This document shows positions 1-16,146 of a stretch of 64,000 nucleotides of DNA, piece by piece. The DNA is taken from NCBI GenBank assembly GCA_009760855.2, contig WPIO01000007.1, forward strand, positions 612,501-676,500, in the 5' to 3' direction. The notes below the pieces were generated by a model. It saw only the letters and a program-made list of their open reading frames with translations, was not told the origin of the DNA and ran no database searches. This stretch comes from Cristatella mucedo. Its lineage: Eukaryota; Bryozoa; Phylactolaemata; Cristatellidae. Numbering within the stretch: position 1 is the first letter of the stretch; each line of letters begins with the position of its first letter. The translations under genes and the position numbers were made by a program.

Positions 1-1759
<1,759 letters not shown>

Positions 1760-1789
1760 AATAGAGAGAGGGAGACATTGATAGATAAA

Positions 1790-2065
1790 AAGAACTTAAA
1801 GACACACCTATGTAGGACAGCATTTAGTGGGTCCCGTGATTCGTCCTTCATGTGCTCATGCATGCTGACACTGTACATGCTGCCACTAACCACACTTGCA
1901 TGCTGACCCTGTGCATGTCACCCCTAACTATGTTAATCATGTTGTTTGTTTATCAAGCATGATATTACTCACCATTCAATCGCGTTTCCCTTTGCAGAAA
2001 ATGTAAAGCGCCTAGAAAAAGGTTGAATTGTCTTAGGGTGCTTTATCAAGTGCATTATTATTATT
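1790..2065 (+). mobile_element. LINE-A 3' end fragment
   Basis: The segment matches the 3' region of the fuller LINE-A copy at 59095-59755. It has the end of the coding part (AAGACACACCTATGTAGGAC), the GTGCTCATGCATGCTGACAC stretch, the terminal hairpin near 2005-2044 and an (ATT)n tail. It is a 5'-truncated dead copy. Confidence 0.8.
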
Positions 2066-2205
2066 ATATTGTTATAGATAGATAGAGAGAGAGCCGAACA
2101 AACGTGGAGTATATATATATATGTATATATATATAGATGTATGTATATAAACACATGCACTGTGAGAGAAAGAGAGAAATGAGTGAGACTAAGTGAGATA
2201 ACTAC

Positions 2206-2206
<1 letters not shown>

Positions 2207-2257
<51 letters not shown>

Positions 2258-2260
2258 TTT

Positions 2261-2315
<55 letters not shown>
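2207..2315. repeat. compound (GT)n-(GA)n microsatellite
   Basis: About 22 GT units are followed by a short spacer and about 26 GA units. Confidence 0.97.
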
Positions 2316-2317
<2 letters not shown>

Positions 2318-5300
2318 TGTGACAGTGAGAGAAAAAGAAAGAGTAAAGATAGGAGAGTGGAGTAGCTGCAGCACCACAGGCCAGTAATTGCCATCAAGAG
2401 TTTCCGGTGTCAGGGCAGAATTCTCCTGAGACCTTGGTTTGTGAAAGCCCCTCTATTGAGCTAGGCCAATGCATAATACATGAAGCCATCTCCAACTTCT
2501 TCTACATCTGCAGCTGCCGATTGCAGTTCGTGCCATTGCCGATGGCGGTGTATATGGTGAGCTGCCAGTAAAAACACTACGGTAAGGATCTCGGCCCCTG
2601 AACCAGTGGTATGCACGTTTGCCACCACATGTCTAAGAGACAGGCAGCAGGAGAGAAGACATAACATCGCCTGCATTTCACTAGCCTTGAGAGTGGCTGT
2701 CGGTGCATAGCAGTATTCCTGTTAGCAGAGTATGTGCATACTCTCTTCCCTTAGCCAAACGAGTGGAGGAGGAGGCAATCGAAGCCCCGTGCAATATAAA
2801 TGGTACTGATTCAAAGGCATGCCACTAAATAGTGTCACCAATCGACCAACGATAACGGAATCACTCCTTCCACTCAAGGGCTTGGATAAAAGCAGAGCTT
2901 GGTAGGACTGTCAGGCAAAGCTAGAAATGTTCGAATTGGGGGAGGCACTAAACAAGTCAGTCAAGCTCTTAAATATGTGCTACTACAGGGGCTAATGAGC
3001 AAGCCAACCCATCTTTGGTAAATTGATGTGTCCTCACAGGCCAGGGCCTATTCATTTGCTTAGTTAAGCGAACCTCATTAGCCCAAAGAGTGCACACCAC
3101 TTGGAAATGTAGCTGTTTCTGCTGCTGCTACGGCTGCCTGCTGCTGCTTCTGTTTGGCAGAGCTGCCTTTTGCTCACAGAGCCTAAGGTAAGCCAGCCGC
3201 ACTTAACACTTGGCTCCCAAATCCCGGGTCGGGGAAAGTCACAGCTCGGTTAGATGCCTGTAGTATTCTCAAGTTGACCATGCAGCAATAAGATTTACCA
3301 GGGTCGGAGCTTCAGCATTGTCTGCCCATTACCACTTTATGACCAATTTGCCAGCTCGGAAATAAGTAAAGAAAAATTCGCTTAAACAGGATGCTGATGT
3401 CAGCAGCCTAGCTCAGATTGGGAGGGCTACCACGAAAGGTTATCTGGTTCTGCTTCTGTGTGATCGGCTACTTTGGTAGCTGCCTCGTGGCATCCACATC
3501 CACTGCGATCCACCTAAGTGCCGGAGCCCAGAAATAGACCGAAGGCAGGGCAACATTATTTCGGCATCTGAGTGTGCCAAAAGCGTTAAAGGAAAGTGAG
3601 CTGGCAAGTGGTTGTCTCGCCATTCATCACGATGTGCTAGCAGATTAAAATTAGCTCTGCAAGCCTGGTGTAGCTCCAGCCGGCTTGCCCAACAGCACCC
3701 TTCAAAGACTTCCTTTCAGAACATTTATTTTTGGCAGTCGAGCCCGAGAAGAGCGATAATTTTTGTGGCCCCATATTTGTATTTGGTTGCATCCTTAATT
3801 TTTTCTTAGGGAACACCTTGAACTACCAGATGAGACACATAGCCACACATGAACCATTTCCAGCACTTACCTGCATACCGGTCTGTTCAGGCAGTTACTG
3901 CTCTAGTGGCCTTCAACTTAGCCTATCCAGCAAATCAAATGGCTCCTGGTTGAGGGTGGTACACACGGAGTCTTCCTTGTAGCAGCAGCGACAAAGCATT
4001 CCTCATTGACGTGCACGAGCAGCATCGTTTCATTCGTGATCTCTACCAGTGCCATTCCACCGAGCAAACATGCATCTAACAACTGCCTCTTAATGTCATC
4101 GTTCACCCTGCAGCAGAGGCACATTTTAAATCATCTTATTTCCAACATCAGCGTTGGGAATGTCACCTGCCAGACTGCCTCAACATGATTGCTTCATTGA
4201 GGTAATAGCAGGGCTTCATCAGCACAGAATCTGCCTACAGAGACGGTCAGCAGTACTTTTTTGCTACCCTGACCCAGTTCTTTTCAGCTGCACTGGTGCT
4301 AATCCGATAGCCGGTAAAAGCACCTCCCAATAAGATGAGGCACACATTTACTAAGCTCATCCACACCTTGCAGCTGTGCAACAAGCTTCAATCTCTCCAC
4401 TCACTCGGAGAAATTGCCCCTGCCATTGAATTGCCTGATGATTTCGGTGTTACCAGCTAAATATTGTGTTGCAAAATACAAGCAGAATATGTCCACAGCA
4501 GCATATTTCCAGCCTTTTTGCGAACCACTGGTCCATCTCAACCTTTTTGCCTTCTTTCTCCATCCTTATGTCATCACTCACCCAGACACAAAACACCAAA
4601 CATATCGGATGCCATGCAGAAGCCAGTGGCTATGATTGCCGGTCCTATCCTGCCAGAATACAAAGTCCATGAATGGGTCCGCGGTTCTCCTTCTGTGACA
4701 TCCAATGGAGTAGGACTATGTCATAACACAGTGGACCAAACAGCCTTTCTTTCCACGACAATCCGACTAAGCCTTGGTCTCATTTGCACATGTAATCACA
4801 AGTCAACTGTTGGCTGAACAGTAAATGCAGATCACCAAAGAGCAGCTTATCGAAAGCATCATGAGCCAAGTTGGGCTGGCAAACCCAAGAAAGAATAGCC
4901 TTCCATCAACTTCCACAGCAAGGAAGCCAGGTTGGTGGCAACAGCCTTCCTCTCGAGGAACTTTGGGGGGCTGGTGCATCTGAAAGCACCAGCAGGTTCC
5001 TTTTTCTATCAAGTGGCACACAATCGTACCTGCCTTCGACTCCCTGGGATGTTCGAGAAGTTGTATGGCTCAGCCACATGGTGGAAGGCTCGGATGGGTT
5101 TTTGGGAAATGCAGTTGCCTCTCAAGGGCTTGCAGGTGGAATGATCAGTTCTAGATACACTTGGCTTAACGGCAATCATTCGATTCAGGATGCAAAAGTG
5201 AGTTCGGCTTTCTTTTGGAAATCGTTGCTTTTTACAACAATGTTGTTGCCAATCCTGTCTCTGCCCTTAAATTTTAAGGTTTAATAGATTTGGGGTCTGC

Positions 5301-5585
5301 CCACGCCACGGCTGCATATGTTAGAGCACTTAGGCCCAGGAGATTCAACTGGCCATAATGAGGGTACCGATAAAATTTGCGATTCGGATTCATAGGGCAA
5401 CGACAAAGACATGCTATGAACAGCCTTACTATCCATGTCTCTGAAGATGTGGCCTGTGCACTGACAGAGAGCTTGTGCCATGCATAAACTCATCGTCACC
5501 CTTATCACCACTACATTTGTAGGAGTCCTTAGGCAGAGTGGCTGCAACAGCAAACAGCGTCTTCGCCCAGGAAGTAAAGTACTTG
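2316..5585. other. no gene recognised
   Basis: About 3.3 kb with no Ig, FN3, RT or tRNA-like signal that I can identify. Frames up to 137 codons (around 4871-5284) lack recognisable domains and exon boundaries. It may hold 5' untranslated exons of the downstream gene, but nothing shows this. Confidence 0.4.
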
Positions 5586-5589
5586 CTCT

Positions 5590-5715
5590 TCAATACCCGG
5601 GTCGTGGGTTTCGAGTCATGCTGTGGGCAATTCCGCATTGTCTACTGCAAGTGGTGGTGCTCGCAGATGAGTGTCCTCTGTGGCTATATATAAAAGATGC
5701 TGTTAAAATCAGCTA
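5590..5715 (+). mobile_element. SINE-D-like fragment
   Basis: Contains a box-B-like GGTCGTGGGTTTCGAGTC followed by the family body (ACTGCAAGTGGTGGTGCTCG) and the 3' end CTATATATAAAAGATGCTGTTAAA. The same order occurs in clearer copies at 62065-62245 and 18037-18215. Confidence 0.55.
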
Positions 5716-5811
5716 ACCTTTGTTGTGTGGTGCAGGTACTGGCGATGGGAAATAATTTGTCTCCTAAATAGACTCAGCACCAAAGCTTCTACAGACGTTT
5801 CCTGTGCAGGA

Positions 5812-5945
5812 ATCTGGTTTGGTCTAGCGGTTAAGGTGCTCGCCCGGACCAAGGTCTGACTGAGGTCGTGGGCTCGAGCCCCGAGGCATATCTGAAGCGC
5901 CTGAATAGAGATTAAGTTCTCTTGGGGCGCTATATAAATGAATTA
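5812..5945 (+). mobile_element. SINE-C, tRNA-derived
   Basis: The head reads like a tRNA with box A (TGGTCTAGCGGTTAAGG) and box B (GGGCTCGAGCCCC). The 3' part folds into a hairpin (AAGCGCC 5895-5901 pairing with GGCGCT 5926-5931). Near-identical copies lie at 33733-33875 (+), 46275-46405 (-) and 52175-52315 (-). It is followed by a TA microsatellite that may have grown from its tail. Confidence 0.85.
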
Positions 5946-5954
5946 TATATAATG

Positions 5955-6840
<886 letters not shown>

Positions 6841-6844
6841 TAAA

Positions 6845-7005
6845 GCTAAGCTGATTTATCAGTCTCAATAATAGAGCAGCGGGTGAGCCTTTACCGCTCT
6901 CACCACTGCTTGCAGCAAGCGATAACGAATCGTCCAGTGCAGGATTTGAGCCCGCGACCTGGTAGTGAAGAACAAGCATCTTACGTCCTTGGCTAAGACC
7001 CCATA
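6845..7005 (-). mobile_element. SINE-D, diverged copy
   Basis: On the minus strand it shows the tRNA-like head ending in box B (reverse complement of GATTTGAGCCCGCGACC), the body with CTTGCAGCAAGCGATAACG, and the 3' end seen in the other SINE-D copies. Confidence 0.7.
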
Positions 7006-7254
7006 GCAATAACCGTAGTACAAAAAGTGCCCAGTTGCATGATCTATGTTTTCAGACCATAGTAATAATAATAATAGGATAGTTATATTGCAACCTCAGA
7101 GAGCTAAAACTCGGTCTTTGCACTTTACGAAGGCTTTAAAGCAATGTGTCGTTATGCTTAGTGATAGCATGCCTAGCATTAGTGCATATAACCCCACCAA
7201 GGACAATGCAAATGACCCCACAAATACTTCGAAGAATATGTGAGTTTTTAGCTT

Positions 7255-7770
7255 TTTTAAGTTTCATTTAGTCCGGCGGGATACCGTGATGTCAGTCGTG
7301 AGTGAGTTCTAGGCTATGGGAACAAATGAACTACCAGCACGGTCTCCAAAGAATTTGAGGTCGGCTGGAGGCACAGCTAAGCGACTTGAGAGTCAAAAAG
7401 CAGGGTGTACGATGCCTCGTCTGATTGGGAAGTAGTCCAGTTGGCTAGACTGGAGCAAGAGAATAAAGGGCCCAAAAGTGAGGGAAAAAATGTTAAGTCG
7501 ACATGCTGCTTGATGGGGAGCCATGCAGGTTGGTTAGAAGTGATGTCCCGTGGCAGCTGCAAAGTTCACGACAAACAAGCAGGGCTGCTGTGAGTAGTGA
7601 GTTACGGACGTCGTGAAAGGATATCACAAATACCTTGACCAACTTGAATATGATATCCCTGCCTAAGCAGGCTCGAATTTTTCTAATTTTAAGCAGCTGA
7701 ATGTCTGCAGACTTAGGCTATAGAGCTGCTGTGGTCGCACAGTGAAAGGTAATTTCTAAACAAAACACCA
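7255..7770 (-). mobile_element. LINE-A fragment, minus strand
   Basis: The minus strand carries the degenerate C-terminal region of the LINE-A protein (conserved core LxWLPIKQHxD near 7500). Internal stops show that it is dead. Confidence 0.7.
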
Positions 7771-8520
7771 AAATTTCGTGAATATGCTGCATGATATATG
7801 CCGTCCGAGCCAATTTTTAGGTATATGTTTTCCAATTTCTAAGTGATTCTCAGTTTTCCAAAAGCTGGCAAACCAATAATCTCATAGCTCAGGTTGACCG
7901 AACCACGATAGCCCTATCAGCGACAATGGGCAATCGGACTGGCGATTCGTGTGAATGGCAGTGATGGAGCAAGTATCTTTGTAGACAATCGGTGCAGATA
8001 TTTGTCAGGTGTTCTTTTAGGCCAATGAGTGACTCTGGCAGCACACGGGTCCTAATCGGAATGAAGCACTTAACATACCAGCTGCTCCTTGTAGCTCTCA
8101 TTGCTTGTCACCTCCACCATAATCTGGTAATAAGTGGTGCCTATCTTGTCAACGAATAAATGATGTCTCCCTTAATATCCGGGATTGCTGGTCATGTTGG
8201 CATTCTGTGGGACCTTGTAGAGAGCGATGGCTGCTGCAAGTTCGACCTTGTAATGATGTGATCCTCCTTGATCAACAGGTAAATGACCTGCTGCGTCGTC
8301 TAGTTGCTCTGCTGATAACTTACCTCCAGTGAGCAGCTAAGTATTGGTGCAATATTTGTGGCAGCATTACTATCAGGCGAGGATTTTGAGAGGATAGCCA
8401 GAATCCCATGTTGAGTTATTGATCTCTTCAATGATCTTGTTGGTGCTGCTGACACTGATGTCATGGTCATGATGTCTAGGTCATGGCTGGCAGGATGGGA
8501 TAGCAATACTAATAACAGTA
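7771..8520. other. no gene recognised
   Basis: Nothing identified. Several CTTGTAGAGA-like and diverged words suggest old repeat, but no family could be assigned. Confidence 0.35.
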
Positions 8521-8524
8521 GTTA

Positions 8525-9260
8525 TGCATTTGCATAGCACCTTCAGAAACCTTTATCTCTTTCTATGCAGTTTAAATATGCATAAAGTAAGCACAATCAT
8601 ATCGTTAGAGGTAGCATGCACAATTTAAACAAGCACAATATGGTTAGAGGTGACATGCACAGGGTCAGCAAGCAAATATGGCTACTGGAAGAATGTACAG
8701 TGTCAGCATGCATAAGCTCACCAAGTCAAATAACAAGGACCCACTAAATGCTGTGATTAATAGGTGACAAAATATTCTGTTCTAATTTCAAGTCAGGGAT
8801 GTGGTGACGTCAGTCGAGAGTGAGTTTTAGGCTTTGAGAACATACCAACTACAGGTACGGTGTCCAAAGGATTTGAGGTTCAAACGAGGCATAGCTATAT
8901 GATTTGAGTAAGACACACGTATGGTACGATGCCTAACCTGGTAGTGGAGTAGTTCTGATAGGTAGGCTGGAGTCAGAGAATGAAGGGACCGTAAAGCGAG
9001 TGATAGAATCTTGAAGTCGATATGCTGCTTGATTGGGAGCCAGTAGAGGTCAGATAGAAGGGGTGTAACTTGGCAACTGCAAATAAGAAACGACAGCTTA
9101 AGACAGACTAGCCCAGTTGCAGAGTTTTTCACCGACTGTAAAGGCCTGATTGCCCAGGACGGTAGATCAGCAAGCAGTGAGCTGCAGAAATCAAGATGGG
9201 ATGTCACAAAGGTACGGACCAATTTAGACATAGTATCCTTGCTTATGCAATGTGACAACA
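8525..9260 (-). mobile_element. LINE-A 3' portion with RT C-terminus, minus strand
   Basis: The minus strand reads open for about 144 codons from 9261 down to 8827. The reading carries the LINE-A C-terminal motifs TSHLDFCSSLL, SDLYWLPIKQHID and TPAYLSELL. It is followed by the family's 3' untranslated region down to 8525. The motifs fit the region after the reverse-transcriptase core of CR1/L2-like non-LTR elements. The copy lacks the endonuclease and most of the RT, so it is a 5'-truncated insertion. Confidence 0.75.
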
Positions 9261-9261
9261 T

Positions 9262-10085
9262 TGGGCTGCCTTAGGTTATGGCAAGCAACTGACATAGCCT
9301 AAGGACACTCACTTCTAGTAGGGTATGCACAGGCAATGCTGATGTGGTCAGTCGGGATGGAAGGCTGGCTGCTTATTTCGTGTGGCTGATGTTTTAACTT
9401 GATATCTGTTTTCTACAAGTGCTATTAAACTGACGGGCTGGGAGGGGGTGGCTGAGGTTCCCCCTACTATAAAGAGGGTGAGAGGAAACCGGGAGTAGAG
9501 TAGTGCTTGGCCTTCGAATCACAAGGAACAAAGCTGGTGGTGGCTACTGTTCCACTTGTTCCGTGAGCATTTTTACACAGTCTCTGCGGAGTTCCAGTCC
9601 AGGACTACCCTTGCACGATGGCTTTTTACTATGTTGTCCTATGCTATGCTAGTCAGGGGGTCGTTGTTGATACCAGGTGGCACCTGACTGCTCGAGGGCG
9701 ACTGTTCCCTACCCACCTATGGCTCAGCCACTGACCACGGTGAAATTGTTTGCCAGATTTCAAAGCTGCCTTGATTGAACTGAATCCAAATTAGAGTTTA
9801 GTGTGAGGCTGGTAAGGGCACTTGTGACAGATTTTAATTCTGAGAGTCAAGTTGCCTAGTCTGCCTTCACAAGAAAGTTTGTTAGCTGGCTCGGTCTTGG
9901 ATTCATGTCGACCACTAATTATTAGTTCCATTGGTTCTCTGCTTTTGATCGGTAGGAGCATGGAAATTCAGATTTTGACAGATAGCAATGGATGCCTGCA
10001 GATGATAGCAGGTGCTGCTATTTTGAGTATTCACCCAGGTGCTCAAATGGCTTGTATTGCTAACCTACTAGCTGCTGCCAGAGGC
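9262..10085. other. no gene recognised
   Basis: Nothing identified apart from short open frames without domains. Confidence 0.35.
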
Positions 10086-10175
10086 AGTTAATAATAATAA
10101 TAATAATAATAACAATATACTTAATAAAGCACCCCAGACGAATCAGTCTCTTTCTAGGCACTTTATATTTGATGA
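10086..10175 (-). mobile_element. LINE-A/SINE 3' tail, minus strand
   Basis: (AAT)n followed by AAAGCACCCCAGACGAATCAG and TCTTTCTAGGCACTTTA, the reverse complement of the shared LINE-A 3' hairpin and (ATT)n tail. Confidence 0.6.
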
Positions 10176-10216
10176 ATTCGTGCTTGACTGTGGCAAATCC
10201 ATGCATGCACTGGCAT

Positions 10217-10218
<2 letters not shown>

Positions 10219-10297
<79 letters not shown>

Positions 10298-10303
10298 GTG
10301 TGT
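10219..10303. repeat. (GT)n microsatellite
   Basis: About 42 GT units with one interruption near its end. Confidence 0.97.
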
Positions 10304-11690
<1,387 letters not shown>

Positions 11691-11694
11691 TTTC

Positions 11695-11830
11695 CAGACC
11701 CAGGGCATGGGCTCAAGTCCTACAACAGGCAATTCTATATTGCCAGCTCTAAGCAGGAGTGATAACTGCTTTGATTCTTCTCCCTGCTGTGAAGATAAGG
11801 CAGTTAAATCAGCTGCACCTTATCTTTCAA
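11695..11830 (+). mobile_element. SINE-D-like fragment, diverged
   Basis: Starts near a box-B-like GGGCTCAAGTCCTACAACAGGC and continues with a body related to SINE-D, ending AAGGCAGTTAAATCAGCTGC. Assignment is by eye from a few shared words. Confidence 0.4.
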
Positions 11831-11854
11831 CTTTTAAACCTGAAGAACTATGCA

Positions 11855-12365
11855 GCTAGGCTTGTCTGTAGTAAACAGCACAGTTACAACTTGTGCCACC
11901 TTTTATCGGCTTGCACCGGCTTCCTATCAAGTAGTATATCCACTCTTAAGATTCTGTCAAATTCTTTAAGATCACGCTTTCTCTTGCTCCGGCATACGCG
12001 CCCAAAATATTCCAAACAGGCTTCCCAGCACACCACCCACTCCTTACTCAAGTCGCTTTGCTTTGCCTCTATTAGGCCTAAAATCCTATGGAAATCGCAC
12101 CTAATTCGTATGGTCCCTAGGCTTGGAGCTTGCCTCTGGCTAACATCAGCACATCCTCTTACTTGGTGACATGTAAGACGAAGCTAATAATCCACCTGTT
12201 CCTAACAGCATTGCTCAGGTGGCATGAGTTTTCCTCAACGTACTTATGAATGCTGATACGATGCATGTCATCACTAACAGATTACCAAACTTCTTCACAA
12301 GCATATTTAGAGAGCCAAGAAAGAGGTTTAGTTCTCTTAGATTTCTATATAAACGATTAATTATT
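11855..12365 (+). mobile_element. LINE-A 3' fragment, degenerate
   Basis: Keeps the order of LINE-A features: GCAGCTAGGCTTGTCTGTAG, a diverged RT C-terminal region, GCTTGGAGCTTGCCTC, GCATGTCATCACTAAC and a degenerate terminal hairpin at about 12310-12350. Confidence 0.6.
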
Positions 12366-13611
12366 GTTATCTGGTCTAACAGAGCACACTGCTCTTATCC
12401 TGCCATTTATTATATGTTGTGAGCATCGACAATCACACACATGTACTTTTGTTCTGCTACTTTCAATATTTGGCAAGAGTCTTCTCCCAAGAGGTTTTGG
12501 TACATACTGCTTTTATTGATTCAACAGAAGCTTGAGCATAGTGATCACTGTATTTGCATGTCTAGCAAAGTGATATCATACTTCTTTTAATTCCTCTCAG
12601 ACCAAAAGCAGTGATCACTTGATACCTCTGTCACTGAGGCTCAGCTTCCCCATAGTGGATTTTGCACTTGTCAGTCGCTCTAAGAGCTGAATAAAATGAA
12701 CTTATCAAAGGATCACTTTGTAGCTGAGAAGAGACACTGACCATTTTTTGATGCCTAGAAACTGCTGACCACAGCTTCACTCTTTCTATAGGTTAAAATA
12801 ATTAGTCAACAATTATGAGGGTGTCTTTTATTGATTGTCATAGTAATGACTGCTGAAGGCTATGGCAATCTTTTTGAGGCAGCAGCCGACTGATTGTTGG
12901 GGTGACTGGGGATGTCATCTGTACTTTAGACTAAAAGGCTATGGGCTTTTCTTCTGACATGCATAGTAATTAAACCCATATGTGTAAGTTCAAGATAAGA
13001 CCAAGCTAATGACAGCAGCAGGTATCTTAATTTTGATCCCGGGCTCAGCCTTGATGAGACACCCCACAGATGTACATATTACTGGCTGGTTTTCTTCAGG
13101 CCATACACTGAGATAAATTTGTTAATGCTTCAAGAGAAAACGAAACAGAAGTTTTTCCAGAAGCCCTTGTCAATAATGCAGGTGGCCAGAGATACAACCA
13201 AGTGCTTTTACTAGACGACCACATCAGCTCCACAGTCAAGTCTGCCTAATGTTAGCTACATAGCTCCTAAGTATGTGTATTTGTATGAGCAGTCACACAC
13301 CCGAATATCGAATCGAAGAAACGGCAAGCACTATATATACAAACAATCGTACGAAGCCATGCAGGAACTCATAAAAATCGTGGCCGATCTTAGCCTCCGA
13401 GAATCTGCACGAGTATATTATTGGTTCTACTGTTCTGGTTTGTTTACTACTGCAGTCGTAGTCCAATCACACAGTACAGCAAACCCAACAGTTGTGCAGC
13501 TACAAATCGGGGCTGCTTACTCAGGGATACTGCAGCCAAATTGGTCCATGTATTTGGGACATCTAGTCTCAACTTCATAAACTAGTTGCTTGCTAGTATA
13601 CCCACTTGGGC
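12366..13611. other. no gene recognised
   Basis: About 1.2 kb without a recognisable gene or repeat. Confidence 0.4.
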
Positions 13612-14165
13612 AATCAAGTGCTGACCGTTGGGGCAAAACTCTGTAGCATGTGCGATCAGGCGATTGCAGCTGGTGCAAAACCCTGCAGCAAGGCTTGTCT
13701 GTCGTGAGCATCGAAGCTGCCACAACACACCACTTCTAGCGGAACTGCACTGGCTCCCAATCAAGCAGCATATCGACTTCAAGGTTCTATCACTTGTTTT
13801 TAGGTCCCTCCATTCTATGGTTCCAGCCTTCTTATCAGAATTACTCCCCAACCCAGCTAGTCACCATACCCCAGTTGCTCTGAATCAAATCATTTAGCTA
13901 TCCTTCATGCAAACCTCAAATCGCAGGACCGTACGTTTAATGTGTTTGACCCCAAAGCAGGGCACTCACTCTCGATTGACATGCCGACATCCCCTGATTT
14001 GGCTGCATTAAAATGTAGCTTTAAAAGCACCTGCTGATCACGGAGTTTGGTGGTCCTTATGATTAGTTCCTAGTATCGTTTAGTGTACTGATGTTGGGTG
14101 GGATACCACTAACCATGTTTTACATGTTGCCACTATGCATGTCACCCCTAGTCATGTTATGCTTG
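13612..14165 (+). mobile_element. LINE-A 3' fragment (copy 1 of a tandem pair)
   Basis: Encodes the LINE-A C-terminal region (AIRRLQLVQN, LHWLPIKQHIDFKVL, PAFLSELLP) in one frame from about 13628 to 13897. It then loses the frame and continues into the 3' untranslated region. A second copy starts within about 25 bp. Confidence 0.75.
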
Positions 14166-14185
14166 TTGACATCTTGCACGTTATC

Positions 14186-14620
14186 ATCGTACCACCCGCT
14201 TTTCGGAATCCAACAGTCTAGAAATACCTCGTACAAACCTTAAATCCTTTGGAGACCATGCATTTAGTTCATATGCTCCCAAAGCTTGGAACTCCCTCCC
14301 GACCTTCGTCAGAACATCCCCTGACCTGACCACATTTAAAAGGAACTTTAAAACACACCTATTTAGGACAGCATTTAGAGGGTCCCTGTGATATGTCCTT
14401 CACGTGCTTATGCGTGCTGACACTGTGCTAGCTGCCACTAACAACATTTGCATGCTGACCCTGTGCATGTCACCCCTAACCATGTTATTAATTTTGTTTG
14501 TTTTTCAAGCATGATTTTACTTACCATTCAATTGCATTTCCCTTTGCAGCAAATGTAAAGCGCCTAGAAAGACATTAAGTTCTCTGAGGGCGCTTTATCA
14601 AGTACATTATTATTATTATT
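14186..14620 (+). mobile_element. LINE-A 3' fragment (copy 2)
   Basis: Begins at CATCGTACCACCCGCTTTTC and runs through the family's 3' untranslated region, the terminal hairpin (AAGCGCC 14558-14564, GGCGCTT 14589-14595) and an (ATT)n tail. Very similar to 59300-59755, so it is a comparatively young copy. Confidence 0.8.
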
Positions 14621-14649
14621 ATTATTATTTTTGTTATTATCGTTTGATC

Positions 14650-14745
14650 ACGTTTCCTTTAACACATATGTATAATGCTTAGTAAGAGATCAGGCCCTTT
14701 GAGGGTGCTATACAAACGTATTATTATTATTGTTATTATTATAAC
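14650..14745 (+). mobile_element. second short LINE/SINE 3' tail
   Basis: TAGTAAGAGATCAGGCCCTTTG and GGGTGCTATACAAACG followed by (ATT)n resemble the shared terminal hairpin and tail, placed just after the tail of the preceding copy. Confidence 0.45.
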
Positions 14746-15240
14746 CTTTCACTTGCCAACCAGGGATAAACATGACTACAATGAGCCTTAATGGTTGGGT
14801 ATGTATGCTGGTGCGAGTGTAGGAGCAAGCACTGCAATCAAGTGGTTCTGCTTGCATTGTAGTTAGGTACACCGGTCGGCTTATTCTGATTTGTATAAGT
14901 GGTTTGCCCATCTCTAGTGCCCAGGTTGGGCTACCTTACAGCGATTCCATCGCACACCCTTAGGCTCTTAGGGAGAGTGGCCAATACAGGCGGCTGCACA
15001 TTGTTACAGGCTTCGTGAGCAGCCATGCAAGGCAGTGATGCAACCGGATCTGAGCCGTTTTGTTTCTTTTGAGTAAATCTAATGAGATAGGTTCTCGGAT
15101 TACAGCACAGCTTCACTGATCCAAATAAGCCTGCAGTAGCCACAGCTGCCCAAGCATGTCAATGTCTATTAGCTGCCCCTGGTGGTCACATTTCCAACAG
15201 GTAGACAAAGCTGTCTTTCCTAGCTACCAAAGGAATGCAT
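14746..15240. other. no gene recognised
   Basis: Nothing identified. Confidence 0.35.
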
Positions 15241-15520
15241 CCTAATGTAATGTAATGTATCTCCGTCTGTAACTCCACAAAGTCATAAAGACCATGTGGG
15301 TGTTACGCAGGACAGTTTTGCATAGCACACTCACAGCCTAAGCGGTTTTTGGCACGCATTCGGTAGCCAACAGACTTCGTCTCACGCAACAAAGAGAAAG
15401 TGGGAAGCATAGCAGAGTCAGGAGAGCAGTTGACGTAGTGAGTAGCATAGAAGTAGCAGCTCAGGACCGCTGAAAAGGATGTGCCATAGCCGGCAGTAGG
15501 AGAGTAGTTGTCTGTGGCCA
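15241..15520 (-). mobile_element. LINE-B 3' end, minus strand
   Basis: Starts with the (TAATG)n tail and TATCTCCGTCTGTAACTCC, then the GCACTCACAGCCTAAGCGG, CAACAGACTTCGTCTCACGC and AGCTCAGGACCGCTGAAAAG blocks found in every LINE-B copy (19276, 21983, 60538). The same order on the + strand appears at 24325 and 43740. Confidence 0.8.
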
Positions 15521-15964
15521 ATGGCACAGATACACCTGAATGCTTATCGAATGTCAGAGTGAAGTGTTGGAAAAAAGCCCGGCATAGCTGTTGTACCATG
15601 ACCCTGGCTGCACTGACTTTTCTCTTTCTTGTCAGACAGCTCTCTTGCAGCAAGCAGCAGCAGCAGCACTGTTCTTGCAGTAAAGTGCCACCTGTCCCCT
15701 ATGGCTACCTAGAGTCCTCGCGACTTAACTGTGCATTTGTTATGAGCAATCGGGGATGTACCAAGATGAAATAATTCTGACAATGCTGCTTGACTCATTT
15801 TCCCATATGATATCATTAATAACGGCCCATATCTGCTCATATGCATGAAAGTACTGACAAGAATGCCTCTGAAACCAGCGCAGATGCTGCCTTGCTAGCT
15901 TTTGCTTCAGGGTCTAGGTCAATCGCATTGTTTACACTGACTGAAGAAAAACGATGGGTATTAG

Positions 15965-16146
15965 AGTGTCCTGTGCTAATGACACTGTCATTGCTTGCCT
16001 TTGCATGGGACTGTTGGCTACCGAATGCGTACCGAAAGCCGCTTAGGCTGTGAGTGCGCTATACAAAACTCTCCTGCGTAACACCCACATGGTCTTTATG
16101 ACTTTGTGGAGTTACTGATGGAGATACATTACATTACATTACATTA
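15965..16146 (+). mobile_element. LINE-B 3' end, plus strand
   Basis: Carries GGCTACCGAATGCGTACCG, CTGTGAGTGCGCTATACAAA, TGGTCTTTATGACTTTGTGG and an (ACATT)n tail ending at about 16146. With the copy at 15241 it forms an inverted pair about 450 bp apart. Confidence 0.8.

Noticed and set aside
4871-5284. A 137-codon frame and neighbouring frames in the upstream region as a separate gene
   Set aside because: No domain, no family resemblance and several overlapping frames of similar length, as expected by chance at this base composition.
5812-5885. A tRNA gene at the SINE-C head, and similar heads at 18037, 33733 and 62065
   Set aside because: The heads keep box A and box B but the arms do not pair well, copies are repeated and attached to SINE bodies, so they are SINEs rather than tRNA genes.
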